Of a stretch of DNA of 64,000 bases, positions 52,487-59,858 are shown piece by piece. The first letter of the stretch is position 1, and the number at the start of each line of letters is the position of its first letter. The notes below the pieces were generated by a model that had not been told where the DNA came from, did not search any database, and saw only the letters and a program-made list of their open reading frames with translations. This DNA comes from Pseudomonas sp. PICF141 (GTDB lineage: Bacteria; Pseudomonadota; Gammaproteobacteria; Pseudomonadales; Pseudomonadaceae): the NCBI RefSeq assembly GCF_002286815.1, contig NZ_MUNM01000054.1:62001-126000 (forward strand). Direction: 5' to 3'. The position numbers were made by a program, and so were the translations under genes.

Positions 52487-53611
52487 ATGGCAACCATTAG
52501 AGCAAGAAAGAAGGCCGACGGATCGGTCAGTTATACGGTCCAAATCCGCCTTAAAAACAAAGGGGCAATAGTTTACCAAGAGTGCCAGACCTTCGCCCGG
52601 AAACAGGCTGCCCTGGCATGGGCTCGAAAACGCGAAGCGGAGCTGGACGAGCCAGGCGCGATCGAGCGGGCAAATCGCAAAGGCACGACGGTCAAGGAGA
52701 TGATCGACCGTTATTTGATTGAGATGGAGAAGGTCCGGCCTTTGGGTAAGACCAAGCTCGCCACGCTCAAAGCGATCAGCGAATCATACCTGGGCAAATT
52801 GAATGACCAGGACATCAACAGTCAGCAGTTGGTGGAGTATGCGCTGTGGCGGATGGGCAAGGAGGGCGGGAATGTACAGCCTCAGACGGCTGGTAATGAT
52901 CTGGCGCATTTGGGCGCGGTGCTGTCGATCGCTCGGCCTGCTTGGGGCTACGAAGTCGATCCGCACGCAATGACGGATGCCCGGCGGGTGTTGAAAAAGC
53001 TGGGGTACAACATGAAAAGTCGTGAGCGCGACCGACGCCCGACGTTGGATGAACTCGACAAGCTACTCACGCACTTTCAGGGTATCCAAGCCCGTCGCCC
53101 AACGTCGATCAACATGCTCAAAATGGCCGGGTTTGCGTTGTTCTCAACACGCCGTCAGGAGGAAATTACGCGGATCCTGTGGACGGATCTGGATGAAGTG
53201 GGCCAGCGGGTATTGGTGCGTGACATGAAAAACCCCGGCCAGAAGATCGGTAACGATGTCTGGTGCCATTTACCGCCGGAAGCCTGGGCGATTCTCCAAA
53301 CCATGCCGAAGGTGCTGCCTGAGATATTTCCGTACAGTGCAGAGTCGGTATCCACGTCATGGACCAGGGCTTGTCAGATACTTGCTATCGAAGATCTGCA
53401 CTTTCATGACCTTCGCCACGACGGCGTTAGCCGGCTGTTCGAAATGGACTGGGACATTCCTCGGGTAGCGAGTGTATCGGGGCATCGCGATTGGAACTCA
53501 ATGCGACGTTACACCCACCTTCGTGGACGCGGCGACGCCTACGAAAACTGGAAGTGGTTCGAGAAAATCCTACAGGCGCCCGTAAAATTGGGCGCCAGGA
53601 CGCTGAAGTGA
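52487..53611 (+). CDS. phage tyrosine integrase (dusA-specific)
   Basis: A 374-residue tyrosine recombinase. The N-terminal arm-binding part is MATIRARKKADGSVSYTVQI. The catalytic domain shows the first Arg in FALFSTRRQEEITRI, HDLRHDGVSRLF (H-x-x-R), GHRDWNSMRRYTHLR (His and the nucleophile Tyr). The N terminus (ATIRARKKADG) is typical of integrases found beside dusA. It catalyses prophage integration and excision. ATG 52487 is the family start; upstream sequence in frame is not conserved in character. Confidence 0.92.
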   Translation: MATIRARKKADGSVSYTVQIRLKNKGAIVYQECQTFARKQAALAWARKREAELDEPGAIERANRKGTTVKEMIDRYLIEMEKVRPLGKTKLATLKAISESYLGKLNDQDINSQQLVEYALWRMGKEGGNVQPQTAGNDLAHLGAVLSIARPAWGYEVDPHAMTDARRVLKKLGYNMKSRERDRRPTLDELDKLLTHFQGIQARRPTSINMLKMAGFALFSTRRQEEITRILWTDLDEVGQRVLVRDMKNPGQKIGNDVWCHLPPEAWAILQTMPKVLPEIFPYSAESVSTSWTRACQILAIEDLHFHDLRHDGVSRLFEMDWDIPRVASVSGHRDWNSMRRYTHLRGRGDAYENWKWFEKILQAPVKLGARTLK

Positions 53612-53612
53612 A

Positions 53613-53888
53613 TTAGCTACTGCGTGGCGCGCTGTTCAGCTGATTGTTCTCTTTGACGGCTGCGGCGCGCTGAGCATCCAGGTATTCGGACAGGTCCGTG
53701 ATGTGAATACCCTTTGCGCTCTTTTGGCTTGGCTCCATGCGCGTGATAGGAATCTTGATTTGCCCGGCCCCCACCTTTCGCTGGAACATCTCCGTTGTGA
53801 GATGAGTGAAGTAATCCTTACAGACTCGCTCCAAGGGAATGACCACCTGACCGTTGTATTGGGCCATGAGGACAAATAACGTTTTCAT
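53613..53888 (-). CDS. PrtN-like pyocin/prophage activator
   Basis: A 91-residue protein resembling the pyocin activator PrtN: MKTLFVLMAQYNGQVVIPLE, RVCKDYFTHLTTEMFQRKVGAGQIKIPITRMEPSQKSAKGIHITDLSEYLDAQRAA. PrtN activates R/F/S pyocin genes after DNA damage by binding P boxes. Here the gene lies inside a P2-like prophage as the last gene of the leftward early operon, overlapping the preceding gene by 4 bases. It may activate prophage or pyocin genes; the target is unknown. Confidence 0.82.
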   Translation of the reverse strand: MKTLFVLMAQYNGQVVIPLERVCKDYFTHLTTEMFQRKVGAGQIKIPITRMEPSQKSAKGIHITDLSEYLDAQRAAAVKENNQLNSAPRSS

Positions 53889-54184
53889 AGTGTTGCTCCT
53901 TCAAGTGAGAAAGTCCGAACAGTTGTTTCGTGCTTAGTCGATGAATGGCCAGCCAACAGCTGAGCTACAACGGCGAATTCGGCCGCATCAATGTCGCCAA
54001 GCTCTTTGGCGAAGCCGGTAAGGCACTCAAGACGGATCCGCGCATCGTCGGTTTTCCGCACCTGGTAATCGAACAACGCAGTGCCGACAATCCGAATGGC
54101 CATCAGATGCCGGGCGGACTGGGCGTCAATGTTGGCCAATGTGTTAGCCTTCGAATCGCTGCTGCTTTGGTGCTGTGCTTGCAT
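53885..54184 (-). CDS. hypothetical phage protein
   Basis: A 99-residue protein, MQAQHQSSSDSKANTLANID..., mostly helical with a central LMAIRIVGTALFDYQVRKTDDARIRLECLTGF. It overlaps the PrtN-like gene by 4 bases (ATGA). It is probably cytosolic. No family was recognised. Confidence 0.65.
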   Translation of the reverse strand: MQAQHQSSSDSKANTLANIDAQSARHLMAIRIVGTALFDYQVRKTDDARIRLECLTGFAKELGDIDAAEFAVVAQLLAGHSSTKHETTVRTFSLEGATL

Positions 54185-54206
54185 GGTGTTGCCCTCAGTG
54201 GTGGTT

Positions 54207-54236
54207 GATGTCGGGGAGGGCCAACTCCTCGACATC
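54207..54236. other. intergenic hairpin in the prophage early operon
   Basis: GATGTCGGGGAG and CTCCTCGACATC pair over 12 bp (one G-T wobble) around GGCCAA. There is no U-tract. It sits between two leftward genes and could be an mRNA processing or stability element. Confidence 0.4.
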
Positions 54237-54250
54237 GCTTCTCTTGTCCG

Positions 54251-54544
54251 TCAGTCCTGGCGAGCCAGGTGGATAACCAGGTCGGTGTAATCAGGATCTT
54301 CCTCAGTGCATGCTTGCCACTCCAGCACGCTCAAAATCTGCTGAGGACTGCACTCGTCTACCAAGATCTCGCGCTGGCCAGCTGCAGCACGAACTTCCAG
54401 AATCTGCAGCAAACCATCCTCGCCATATGCACCTGCCTGAATGACCGGGTGGCTTTTGCCCATCCATTCCAGTCGATCCTGGATTTCCTGCAGCTTGCTC
54501 GTTTTGCCGTCGCCGGCATTGCCCATAAAGACTTGGATTTGCAT
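54251..54544 (-). CDS. small P-loop protein of the prophage
   Basis: A 97-residue protein beginning MQIQVFMGNAGDGKTSKLQE, with a clear Walker A motif (GNAGDGKTS, ~8-16). It is acidic towards the end (EEDPDYTDLVIHLA). It is too short to be a complete AAA+ ATPase; no Walker B of normal spacing is obvious, though REILVDECSP could serve. It lies just after the primase/helicase gene in the same direction, so a role in phage DNA metabolism is plausible. Confidence 0.6.
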   Translation of the reverse strand: MQIQVFMGNAGDGKTSKLQEIQDRLEWMGKSHPVIQAGAYGEDGLLQILEVRAAAGQREILVDECSPQQILSVLEWQACTEEDPDYTDLVIHLARQD

Positions 54545-54558
54545 TGGTGCAGCCTCCC

Positions 54559-57354
54559 TTACGCTTTGAAAATCCAGCACTTGACCGTCGTGGGACGACC
54601 AGGCGCCAGTGGTGTTTTGCTGTTCAGTGCAGCCCTTACTGCGCTGTGTACCGCTTTGTTTGCTTCCAGGAATTTGTGCGATCGCGACTCTTTGAGCAGG
54701 TCGCGCAAGGTGGCCACGTCGGCCAACTTCTGTTTGTGTTCAGCGGCGCGTTCGCTGAATTCGTTGAGGTTGATCGCGATGATGCTTGGGTCGCTGCTGT
54801 GGTCGACCATGGGGTCTTCACTAAGCGATTCGAGGTAGTCGTACACCTCCCAAAACTCTGCAACAGCCGGGTGGTCATTGCTGATCGAGGCCTGGCGCTC
54901 GATCGCCATGCGGACGATCTGACGTTGGGTCGCTGCTACTTGGGGCTCGTCTAGCTTCAGGATCAAACGCAAGGCATCGAGCAGGGAAAGGAGCTGAGCG
55001 TGGTTCTTGCTGATCCGCTCGACTCGGATGTATCCGCGCAGGTCATAACCGCAGCTGCTGCAGTTGCCATGCTCGTTGGGATACTCGGTGCCGCAAGCGA
55101 AACAGTGGCTGTGCAGGCGGCGAAGCTTCGCTTCATGTTCAGGTATGCGCTGGGCGAAAAGCTCGAGGACGGCCGACTCTTTGCCGACAGCTCTGATCAG
55201 GAAGTGGCTGAGCGTTCCCCCGTCCAAGGAGTTCAGTTTGTCCGCTGCTGCGCGGCTTTCCGGGGTGACCGTCGGCCGGATGAAGTGCAGTTTCACGATC
55301 CGCGTCATAATCGCTTCATGGGCGACTACTGCGGCGTTTTGGCTAATGGCGATTGTCCCGCGAAATGGCGGTTCATAAGTTTCATTGCCGGCAGTCTTCA
55401 CGCCTTTGGTGGCCAAGGTGCCGCCGCCGTAAAAGTCTTTCAGCTCGTCCCACTCAAACGTTTTGGCGTGCGATCGATCGTCGCCGTGACGGTCGGCCTC
55501 CAAGAACACCACGGGCATACCCGACACTTGCCCCATCAGTCGCGAGCGCCCGGCTTTCGTGGACTTCATCGGGTCAAAGCCTTCATAGCCTTCCCGGCCG
55601 AGCAGCTTCCACAATAGGTTGAGCAGGGTAGTTTTACCGGCACCGGCCTCACCAGTGGCTTCCAGGAAAGGGAACGATTGGTAGCGGGCGCGGATCTGCT
55701 CACAGAACAGCGAACCGAAGAAGAACACCAGCGCTACCAGCCCCTGGGCGCCGAAGCACGTCCACAGCAACTGCAGCCACTTTTCGTCAAAGTCTTTCCC
55801 ATCGCGCTGCAGCTTGATGGGCACGCCTTTCTGCAGCGTCTTCAGGCGAAGTTTCCCGAACTCAAAATAATCCTCGCCGTTGACCTTGTAGGTGATGCCA
55901 TCCCTGATAGCTATGTCGCCGTAGACGTAGCAGCCGTATTCCTTGCTGTAGCCCACGTAGTCGATCGTCGATACGGTTTTGATGCCGAACAGTTGATCCT
56001 TCATAAGTTTGTCCAGTTGTTGACCGCTCCCGGTGTACATGGCGCCAGCAGCCATACCGAGCAGTCGCTTTTTGAATTCGCTGGCAGCTGAAAGCTGGCC
56101 GCTGGTGAAGGTGTTCTTCACGCTCTCGGAGTCGTGGGGGAAGTCGACGCGCACGTAGTACCAAGACTCGTCCGTGACTTCGTTGCGCTGGAAATACAGG
56201 GCTTGTGGGTAGCAGTTGGCGATTTCCACGACGCTGCCGGACTGCTGCAGGGCTTTTTCGCGCTGCTGTGATTGATTGAGCAGCTGATCGTCGTGGTTCT
56301 CGCTGTCCTCGATGTCTTGCATCGCCCGGTTGAATTTCTCCATGTCCAACTTGAACCAGTACAGACGGTTGCCGAAGCCAAGGTGGAATTCCCCGCGCTT
56401 GTTCCAGTCGTACATCAGCAGCGCCTTCTCTGCGGCGCTCTCGGCCAGCAGCAGCGCACCCTGATGGCGTGCTTGCTTGAGGTCGGCTGCGACCTGGTCG
56501 GCTCGCTCACTCTCGTCTTCGATGAAGCCCCAACGCTGATGCAGGTCGTTCCAGTCGGTCTTTCGGCCGTCACGAAGCGGGATCTGTGCAGCCTCGCAGA
56601 CGAACCCGAGGGCTCGCGCCTGCTTCGCCCAGCGTTTGGTATAGGCGTGGGCACCAGGTTCGTTATCGAGGGCCCAAACCAGCTTGGGTAGCTTCCCCTC
56701 TCGGTTACGAGCGAGTGCCCGCAGCGATTCTTCGGGGAACGCATTAGAGGACATGGCCGATACGGCCGCGACGTCGTTATGCACCAGGGCGATGGCGTCA
56801 AAGATGCCCTCAACAATCCAGATCTCTTTGGCTTCGAGCAGATCCACGCAAGGCGGGCACCACCAGACACCGCGATAGCTGTCCTTGGATTTGAACCGCG
56901 CTTTCATCTTTCCGAAACGGTGCGGCCGATCGATCAGTCGTTCCCACCAGCCACCTTTCTCCAGGGCGAAGCGAACGGTGGCACTGCCTGCGTTGTGTTC
57001 GACGGAGTAGAAGCTTTCCTGAGTGAACCAGCCCTGGATCAGCTCGATGCGGAAGCCTCGGGCAAATTCCAGATAGGCGCGGGCGGTCGCGTTGGGGTTT
57101 TGATCGGTTGCCGGTGCACGCTTGCTCCAGTCCTCAAACAGCTCGTCATACAGCTCTTTCACGTGCAGGGTGTGGGCACACTTTTCAGGCCTGCCACAAA
57201 TCACCAGCCACGGAGCCGAATACCGCGTGTACAGAGTTTTCTGGCGGCATTTAGGGCAAGTGCCGCCGCGCATGTAGTCGGTGTTTGCCCGATGCTTGAG
57301 CCCGTAGTCGGTTTTCAGGCGCTCGATCACGTCGCTGCGCAATTGTTCTTTCAT
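54559..57354 (-). CDS. phage primase/helicase fusion protein
   Basis: A 931-residue replication protein. An N-terminal zinc ribbon, CPKCRQKTLYTRYSAPWLVICGRPEKC, is followed by a Toprim-like primase core (EIWIVEGIFDAIALVHNDVAAVSAM, LVWALDNEPGAH). The C-terminal half holds an ATPase/helicase with Walker A EATGEAGAGKTTLLNLL (~570) and VVFLEADRHGDD as the likely Walker B. A second zinc motif, CFACGTEYPNEHGNCSSCGYD, is near residue 760. It would prime and unwind phage DNA. Length is larger than P2 gpA, and the architecture is of P4/primase-helicase type. Confidence 0.82.
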   Translation of the reverse strand: MKEQLRSDVIERLKTDYGLKHRANTDYMRGGTCPKCRQKTLYTRYSAPWLVICGRPEKCAHTLHVKELYDELFEDWSKRAPATDQNPNATARAYLEFARGFRIELIQGWFTQESFYSVEHNAGSATVRFALEKGGWWERLIDRPHRFGKMKARFKSKDSYRGVWWCPPCVDLLEAKEIWIVEGIFDAIALVHNDVAAVSAMSSNAFPEESLRALARNREGKLPKLVWALDNEPGAHAYTKRWAKQARALGFVCEAAQIPLRDGRKTDWNDLHQRWGFIEDESERADQVAADLKQARHQGALLLAESAAEKALLMYDWNKRGEFHLGFGNRLYWFKLDMEKFNRAMQDIEDSENHDDQLLNQSQQREKALQQSGSVVEIANCYPQALYFQRNEVTDESWYYVRVDFPHDSESVKNTFTSGQLSAASEFKKRLLGMAAGAMYTGSGQQLDKLMKDQLFGIKTVSTIDYVGYSKEYGCYVYGDIAIRDGITYKVNGEDYFEFGKLRLKTLQKGVPIKLQRDGKDFDEKWLQLLWTCFGAQGLVALVFFFGSLFCEQIRARYQSFPFLEATGEAGAGKTTLLNLLWKLLGREGYEGFDPMKSTKAGRSRLMGQVSGMPVVFLEADRHGDDRSHAKTFEWDELKDFYGGGTLATKGVKTAGNETYEPPFRGTIAISQNAAVVAHEAIMTRIVKLHFIRPTVTPESRAAADKLNSLDGGTLSHFLIRAVGKESAVLELFAQRIPEHEAKLRRLHSHCFACGTEYPNEHGNCSSCGYDLRGYIRVERISKNHAQLLSLLDALRLILKLDEPQVAATQRQIVRMAIERQASISNDHPAVAEFWEVYDYLESLSEDPMVDHSSDPSIIAINLNEFSERAAEHKQKLADVATLRDLLKESRSHKFLEANKAVHSAVRAALNSKTPLAPGRPTTVKCWIFKA

Positions 57355-57357
57355 GGG

Positions 57358-57591
57358 TTACTTCGCTGTTTTGAGGCAGAGGGTGAGGGCGCCAATCAGG
57401 TGTTTCTGAGCGGCCATCACGGGGCAGTTGGCGAGGATTGATCCGTGGCGCAGGCCGTCCGGAATCAGGCGGTACTGGTCTGCGTACCAGAGTTCATTGA
57501 GGTTGAGACGGTACTGCTCGCGTAGGTTGACCAGGAGCGCTTCGGCCTGGTCCGGCGTCAGTTTTGCGTTGATGTTCATGGCGTTTTCCAT
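57358..57591 (-). CDS. small hypothetical phage protein
   Basis: A 77-residue protein, MENAMNINAKLTPDQAEALL..., helical, ending LTLCLKTAK. ATG 57591 has GAGG at suitable distance. It is four bases from the primase gene in the same operon. No family was recognised. Confidence 0.6.
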   Translation of the reverse strand: MENAMNINAKLTPDQAEALLVNLREQYRLNLNELWYADQYRLIPDGLRHGSILANCPVMAAQKHLIGALTLCLKTAK

Positions 57592-57626
57592 CGTCAAACC
57601 TCAATTTCGGGCGCAGCTCACCCAAA

Positions 57627-57640
57627 CCCACGTGCGTGGG
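57627..57640. repeat. CCCACG-TG-CGTGGG palindrome in prophage
   Basis: A short perfect hairpin followed by GATCGGGG, in the gap between two leftward genes. Its core recalls a type I-E CRISPR repeat, but only one copy is present (see findings). Confidence 0.4.
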
Positions 57641-57664
57641 GATCGGGGATTTATTGGTTAGGTG

Positions 57665-58030
57665 TTACGAAGTGGTTACGCGAAAACGCCCGTTATCCGG
57701 TGCGTTGAGGATGCGTTCATAGATCAGGCTGACAGGGACAGCCCAAACCTCACCGGTGGCGGTGTCAGTAATGACGGTGTGCCTGGGTGTGCTGGTCAGA
57801 ACATCTAAGCGCTGCCGATCATTGGCTGCAGATAGATCGCTGTAGGCCAGATGAACCATCCTTTCGGCGGTTGCGGTCAGTACGTCGAAGTCCGCCACCA
57901 GGTGTTGAACTGCGCGTTTGAGCAACTGCTGATCATCGCCAAGGTGTTCGCACTGATGCCGCTCAAGGAACACCAACGCCGCGGCTTTGAGCATGTCCTG
58001 ATATTCCTGTACTGCAGGCAGATTGTTCAT
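57665..58030 (-). CDS. hypothetical phage protein
   Basis: A 121-residue protein, MNNLPAVQEYQDMLKAAALV..., with an N-terminal helical half and ATGEVWAVPVSLIYERIL near the end. It overlaps the preceding YmfL-like gene by 4 bases, so it belongs to the early operon. No domain was recognised. Confidence 0.6.
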   Translation of the reverse strand: MNNLPAVQEYQDMLKAAALVFLERHQCEHLGDDQQLLKRAVQHLVADFDVLTATAERMVHLAYSDLSAANDRQRLDVLTSTPRHTVITDTATGEVWAVPVSLIYERILNAPDNGRFRVTTS

Positions 58031-58506
58031 TGACCGTTCACCGATTTCGAGCGGTATAGATCGATGGCTGCCAGCACTTCCGCGTGCCGCGCTGCCATGT
58101 GGAGGTTGTGAGCGTTGAGGATCAGTTCGGCTTCTTCTTTGCTGATCGAGCCGTCTTCAAGAGCCTTGGCTATGGCCTGATCAACACAACCGCGTTTCGC
58201 TGCTACCTGCACCGACCGGGCGTACATCTCCACGTTGTCCAGAGTCTCAGGGTCGGCCACTGGAACGAACAGACCGCCGTACAGGGACGCTACGTAGTTC
58301 GGGAAGTGGTGGGTGCCACAGTCCTGCTCGAGCATGTGGACCTGGGCGTCGCTCAACGGGCTGCAGCCAGCGCTTTCGTATGCGTGGTTGTCGAACTTCT
58401 TGAGCTTCATTCCCAAGCGTTCCGCAGCGGCTTCGCGTCCGCCTGTGTAGCTACGGATGATCTCGCTCATGACTTCTTTGCGAGTTTTTAGGATCGGGCT
58501 TTTCAT
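58027..58506 (-). CDS. YmfL-like phage regulatory protein
   Basis: A 159-residue protein beginning MKSPILKTRKEVMSEIIRSY, with TGGREAAAERLGMKLKKFDNHAYESAGCSPLSDAQVHMLEQ, a helix-turn-helix-like block typical of the YmfL/CII-like regulators of lambdoid and P2-like prophages. It lies directly after the Cro-like gene and is probably a DNA-binding regulator of the early genes. Confidence 0.72.
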   Translation of the reverse strand: MKSPILKTRKEVMSEIIRSYTGGREAAAERLGMKLKKFDNHAYESAGCSPLSDAQVHMLEQDCGTHHFPNYVASLYGGLFVPVADPETLDNVEMYARSVQVAAKRGCVDQAIAKALEDGSISKEEAELILNAHNLHMAARHAEVLAAIDLYRSKSVNGQ

Positions 58507-58535
58507 CTTCTACTTTTCCCTGTTGGCCCCTGCCG

Positions 58536-58748
58536 TTACTGTTCAATCACACCGTCTTTAATTCCGAGTAATACGGCAGCACGGTGTGCCTCCCCACGGC
58601 GACAATGGCTTTGGCCACTCAGCACCGCGTATACGGTGCTGGGACTCAGGTTGTTTAAAACAGCAAAATCCTTTGCGGACTGTCCGCGCTTCTCCAACGC
58701 TTCACGGGCCTTTTTGCGGGCTTGCTCGGTGATGCTTGTGTTCGGCAT
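58536..58748 (-). CDS. Cro-like DNA-binding protein
   Basis: A 70-residue protein, MPNTSITEQARKKAREALEK..., with a helix-turn-helix (SAKDFAVLNNLSPSTVYAVLSGQSHCRRGEAHRAAVLLGI). It faces the cI-like repressor gene. This divergent pair with a short operator region is the usual phage genetic switch, so this is the Cro partner. Start ATG 58748. Confidence 0.78.
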   Translation of the reverse strand: MPNTSITEQARKKAREALEKRGQSAKDFAVLNNLSPSTVYAVLSGQSHCRRGEAHRAAVLLGIKDGVIEQ

Positions 58749-58792
58749 AGTGCAAATCTCTGCGTTTTCGTGTGATGACGAGCGCAGGATGT

Positions 58793-58806
58793 GGCAAAAA
58801 ATTGCC
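58793..58806. promoter_or_regulatory. operator-like dyad GGCAA-AAAA-TTGCC
   Basis: A perfect 5-bp dyad between the divergent cro- and cI-type genes, the natural place for repressor operators. Its presence favours the later TTG start for the repressor. Confidence 0.5.
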
Positions 58807-58832
58807 AATGTAAATATGCGAGTGGAAAAATA

Positions 58833-59183
58833 TTGACTCTATCCGAAGAGATTGGCGCTAGGCTGCGGGAACTTCGTGCCGTTGCCGGTCTGACTCAAGA
58901 TCAGTTGGCCGAAAAACTTGGCGTGTCCAAACGCACCCAAGGTAACTACGAATCCGGTGCCAGCGATGCGCCGGCGTCCTATCTGAGTCTCGCGAATTCG
59001 CTGCTTAATTTTGATGTGGCGTATATCGTTCACGGATCCCGAAAAACATTGCCCAATGAGGCGCTTTCGGAAATCGAAGACTGCTTGATAAAGCAGTTTC
59101 GAAGCATTCCACAGGACGATCAAAAAGCGATTCGCCGCATCCTTGAGGCCATGGCCGACGATGCCGCCCGCCATAGGTCTTAA
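58833..59183 (+). CDS. cI-type prophage repressor (XRE family)
   Basis: A 116-residue regulator with an N-terminal XRE helix-turn-helix (IGARLRELRAVAGLTQDQLAEKLGVSKRTQGNYESG) and a short helical C terminus (RSIPQDDQKAIRRILEAMAD), without the LexA-like protease domain. It is probably not self-cleaved in the SOS response. No ATG is present; TTG 58833 is preferred to GTG 58791 because the latter would put the operator dyad inside the gene. Both starts are in frame. Confidence 0.75.
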   Translation: MTLSEEIGARLRELRAVAGLTQDQLAEKLGVSKRTQGNYESGASDAPASYLSLANSLLNFDVAYIVHGSRKTLPNEALSEIEDCLIKQFRSIPQDDQKAIRRILEAMADDAARHRS

Positions 59184-59284
59184 CTTGCAACAAAGCACAT
59201 GACTCATTAGTCGTGCCCCCGTTTCAAAGTTGTTTGCCGCCCCGATAACGTCGATTCAGCAATGCACGTTATGGAGTAGTAAGC

Positions 59285-59470
59285 ATGTTGGATCGCAAGA
59301 AGAACGATCAAACCTCGTTTGATACCACTGAGTTCGACACAACCGAGCTCACCAACATTGAGCGTCGTCTGATCGATCTGTACCGCCGGCTAAGTCATGT
59401 GGAGCAGCAACAAATCCGCCGAGTGGCCGAGATACTGGTAATCAACCCAAAAGGGCCGGTAAGGAACTGA
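59285..59470 (+). CDS. small hypothetical phage protein
   Basis: A 61-residue protein, MLDRKKNDQTSFDTTEFDTTEL, with a small internal repeat (FDTTE twice) and a helical ERRLIDLYRRLSHVEQQQIRRVAEIL. GGAG is 12 bases upstream. It is the only other rightward gene besides the repressor before the late region. Function unknown; an adaptor to repressor or host protein is possible but unproven. Confidence 0.55.
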   Translation: MLDRKKNDQTSFDTTEFDTTELTNIERRLIDLYRRLSHVEQQQIRRVAEILVINPKGPVRN

Positions 59471-59525
59471 CCTCCATTTTTTGAATGATTCCGATCGCCG
59501 ATGCTCCCGTGTCGGCGGTCTGACT

Positions 59526-59783
59526 CTACGCCACGGCCTGCGATCCCAACTGTTCGAACAGCTCCCGCTGTTTCGCCCTGGGCATGTCTCGCAGGCGGTC
59601 GAACAGCATCCTTTCGAATGACTGTGCCGACGGGCTCAACGTGTGCGAGAACGTCAGGTTTGCCACCCAGGTGTGCCCGCACTTTGCGTCCAGGCACTGG
59701 CAGTACAGCTTCACAAAATCCATGGTCACTTCTTCCCGCGAAGCGATGCGGCCTTTGTGTCCGCATTTGCATACAACTCTCAT
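59526..59783 (-). CDS. Ogr/Delta-like zinc-finger late activator
   Basis: An 85-residue protein, MRVVCKCGHKGRIASREEVT..., with cysteine clusters VCKCG and YCQCLDAKCGHTW. In P2 Ogr the zinc is bound by Cys-x2-Cys and Cys-x4-Cys; here the first pair is Cys-x-Cys. Ogr activates P2 late promoters with host RNA polymerase. It lies beside the late genes, as in P2-like phages. Confidence 0.8.
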   Translation of the reverse strand: MRVVCKCGHKGRIASREEVTMDFVKLYCQCLDAKCGHTWVANLTFSHTLSPSAQSFERMLFDRLRDMPRAKQRELFEQLGSQAVA

Positions 59784-59858
59784 TGTGTCCCTCCCCAGGG
59801 GCAGCTGATCGCCACCATATTGCCACAATATGTAGTGGCATTCTCTCTGCGGGGTTCT

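Noticed and set aside
53885..54235. Longer start for the small phage gene at 54235
   Set aside because: The added 17 residues (MSRSWPSPTSTTTEGNT) lie in the intergenic hairpin region; ATG 54184 is the better start.
57621..57650. CRISPR array
   Set aside because: Only a single repeat-like core with no spacers, no further repeats and no cas genes anywhere in the window.
58536..59183. Toxin-antitoxin pair
   Set aside because: The two small DNA-binding proteins face each other across a short operator inside a prophage, which fits a cro/cI switch; neither looks like a toxin.
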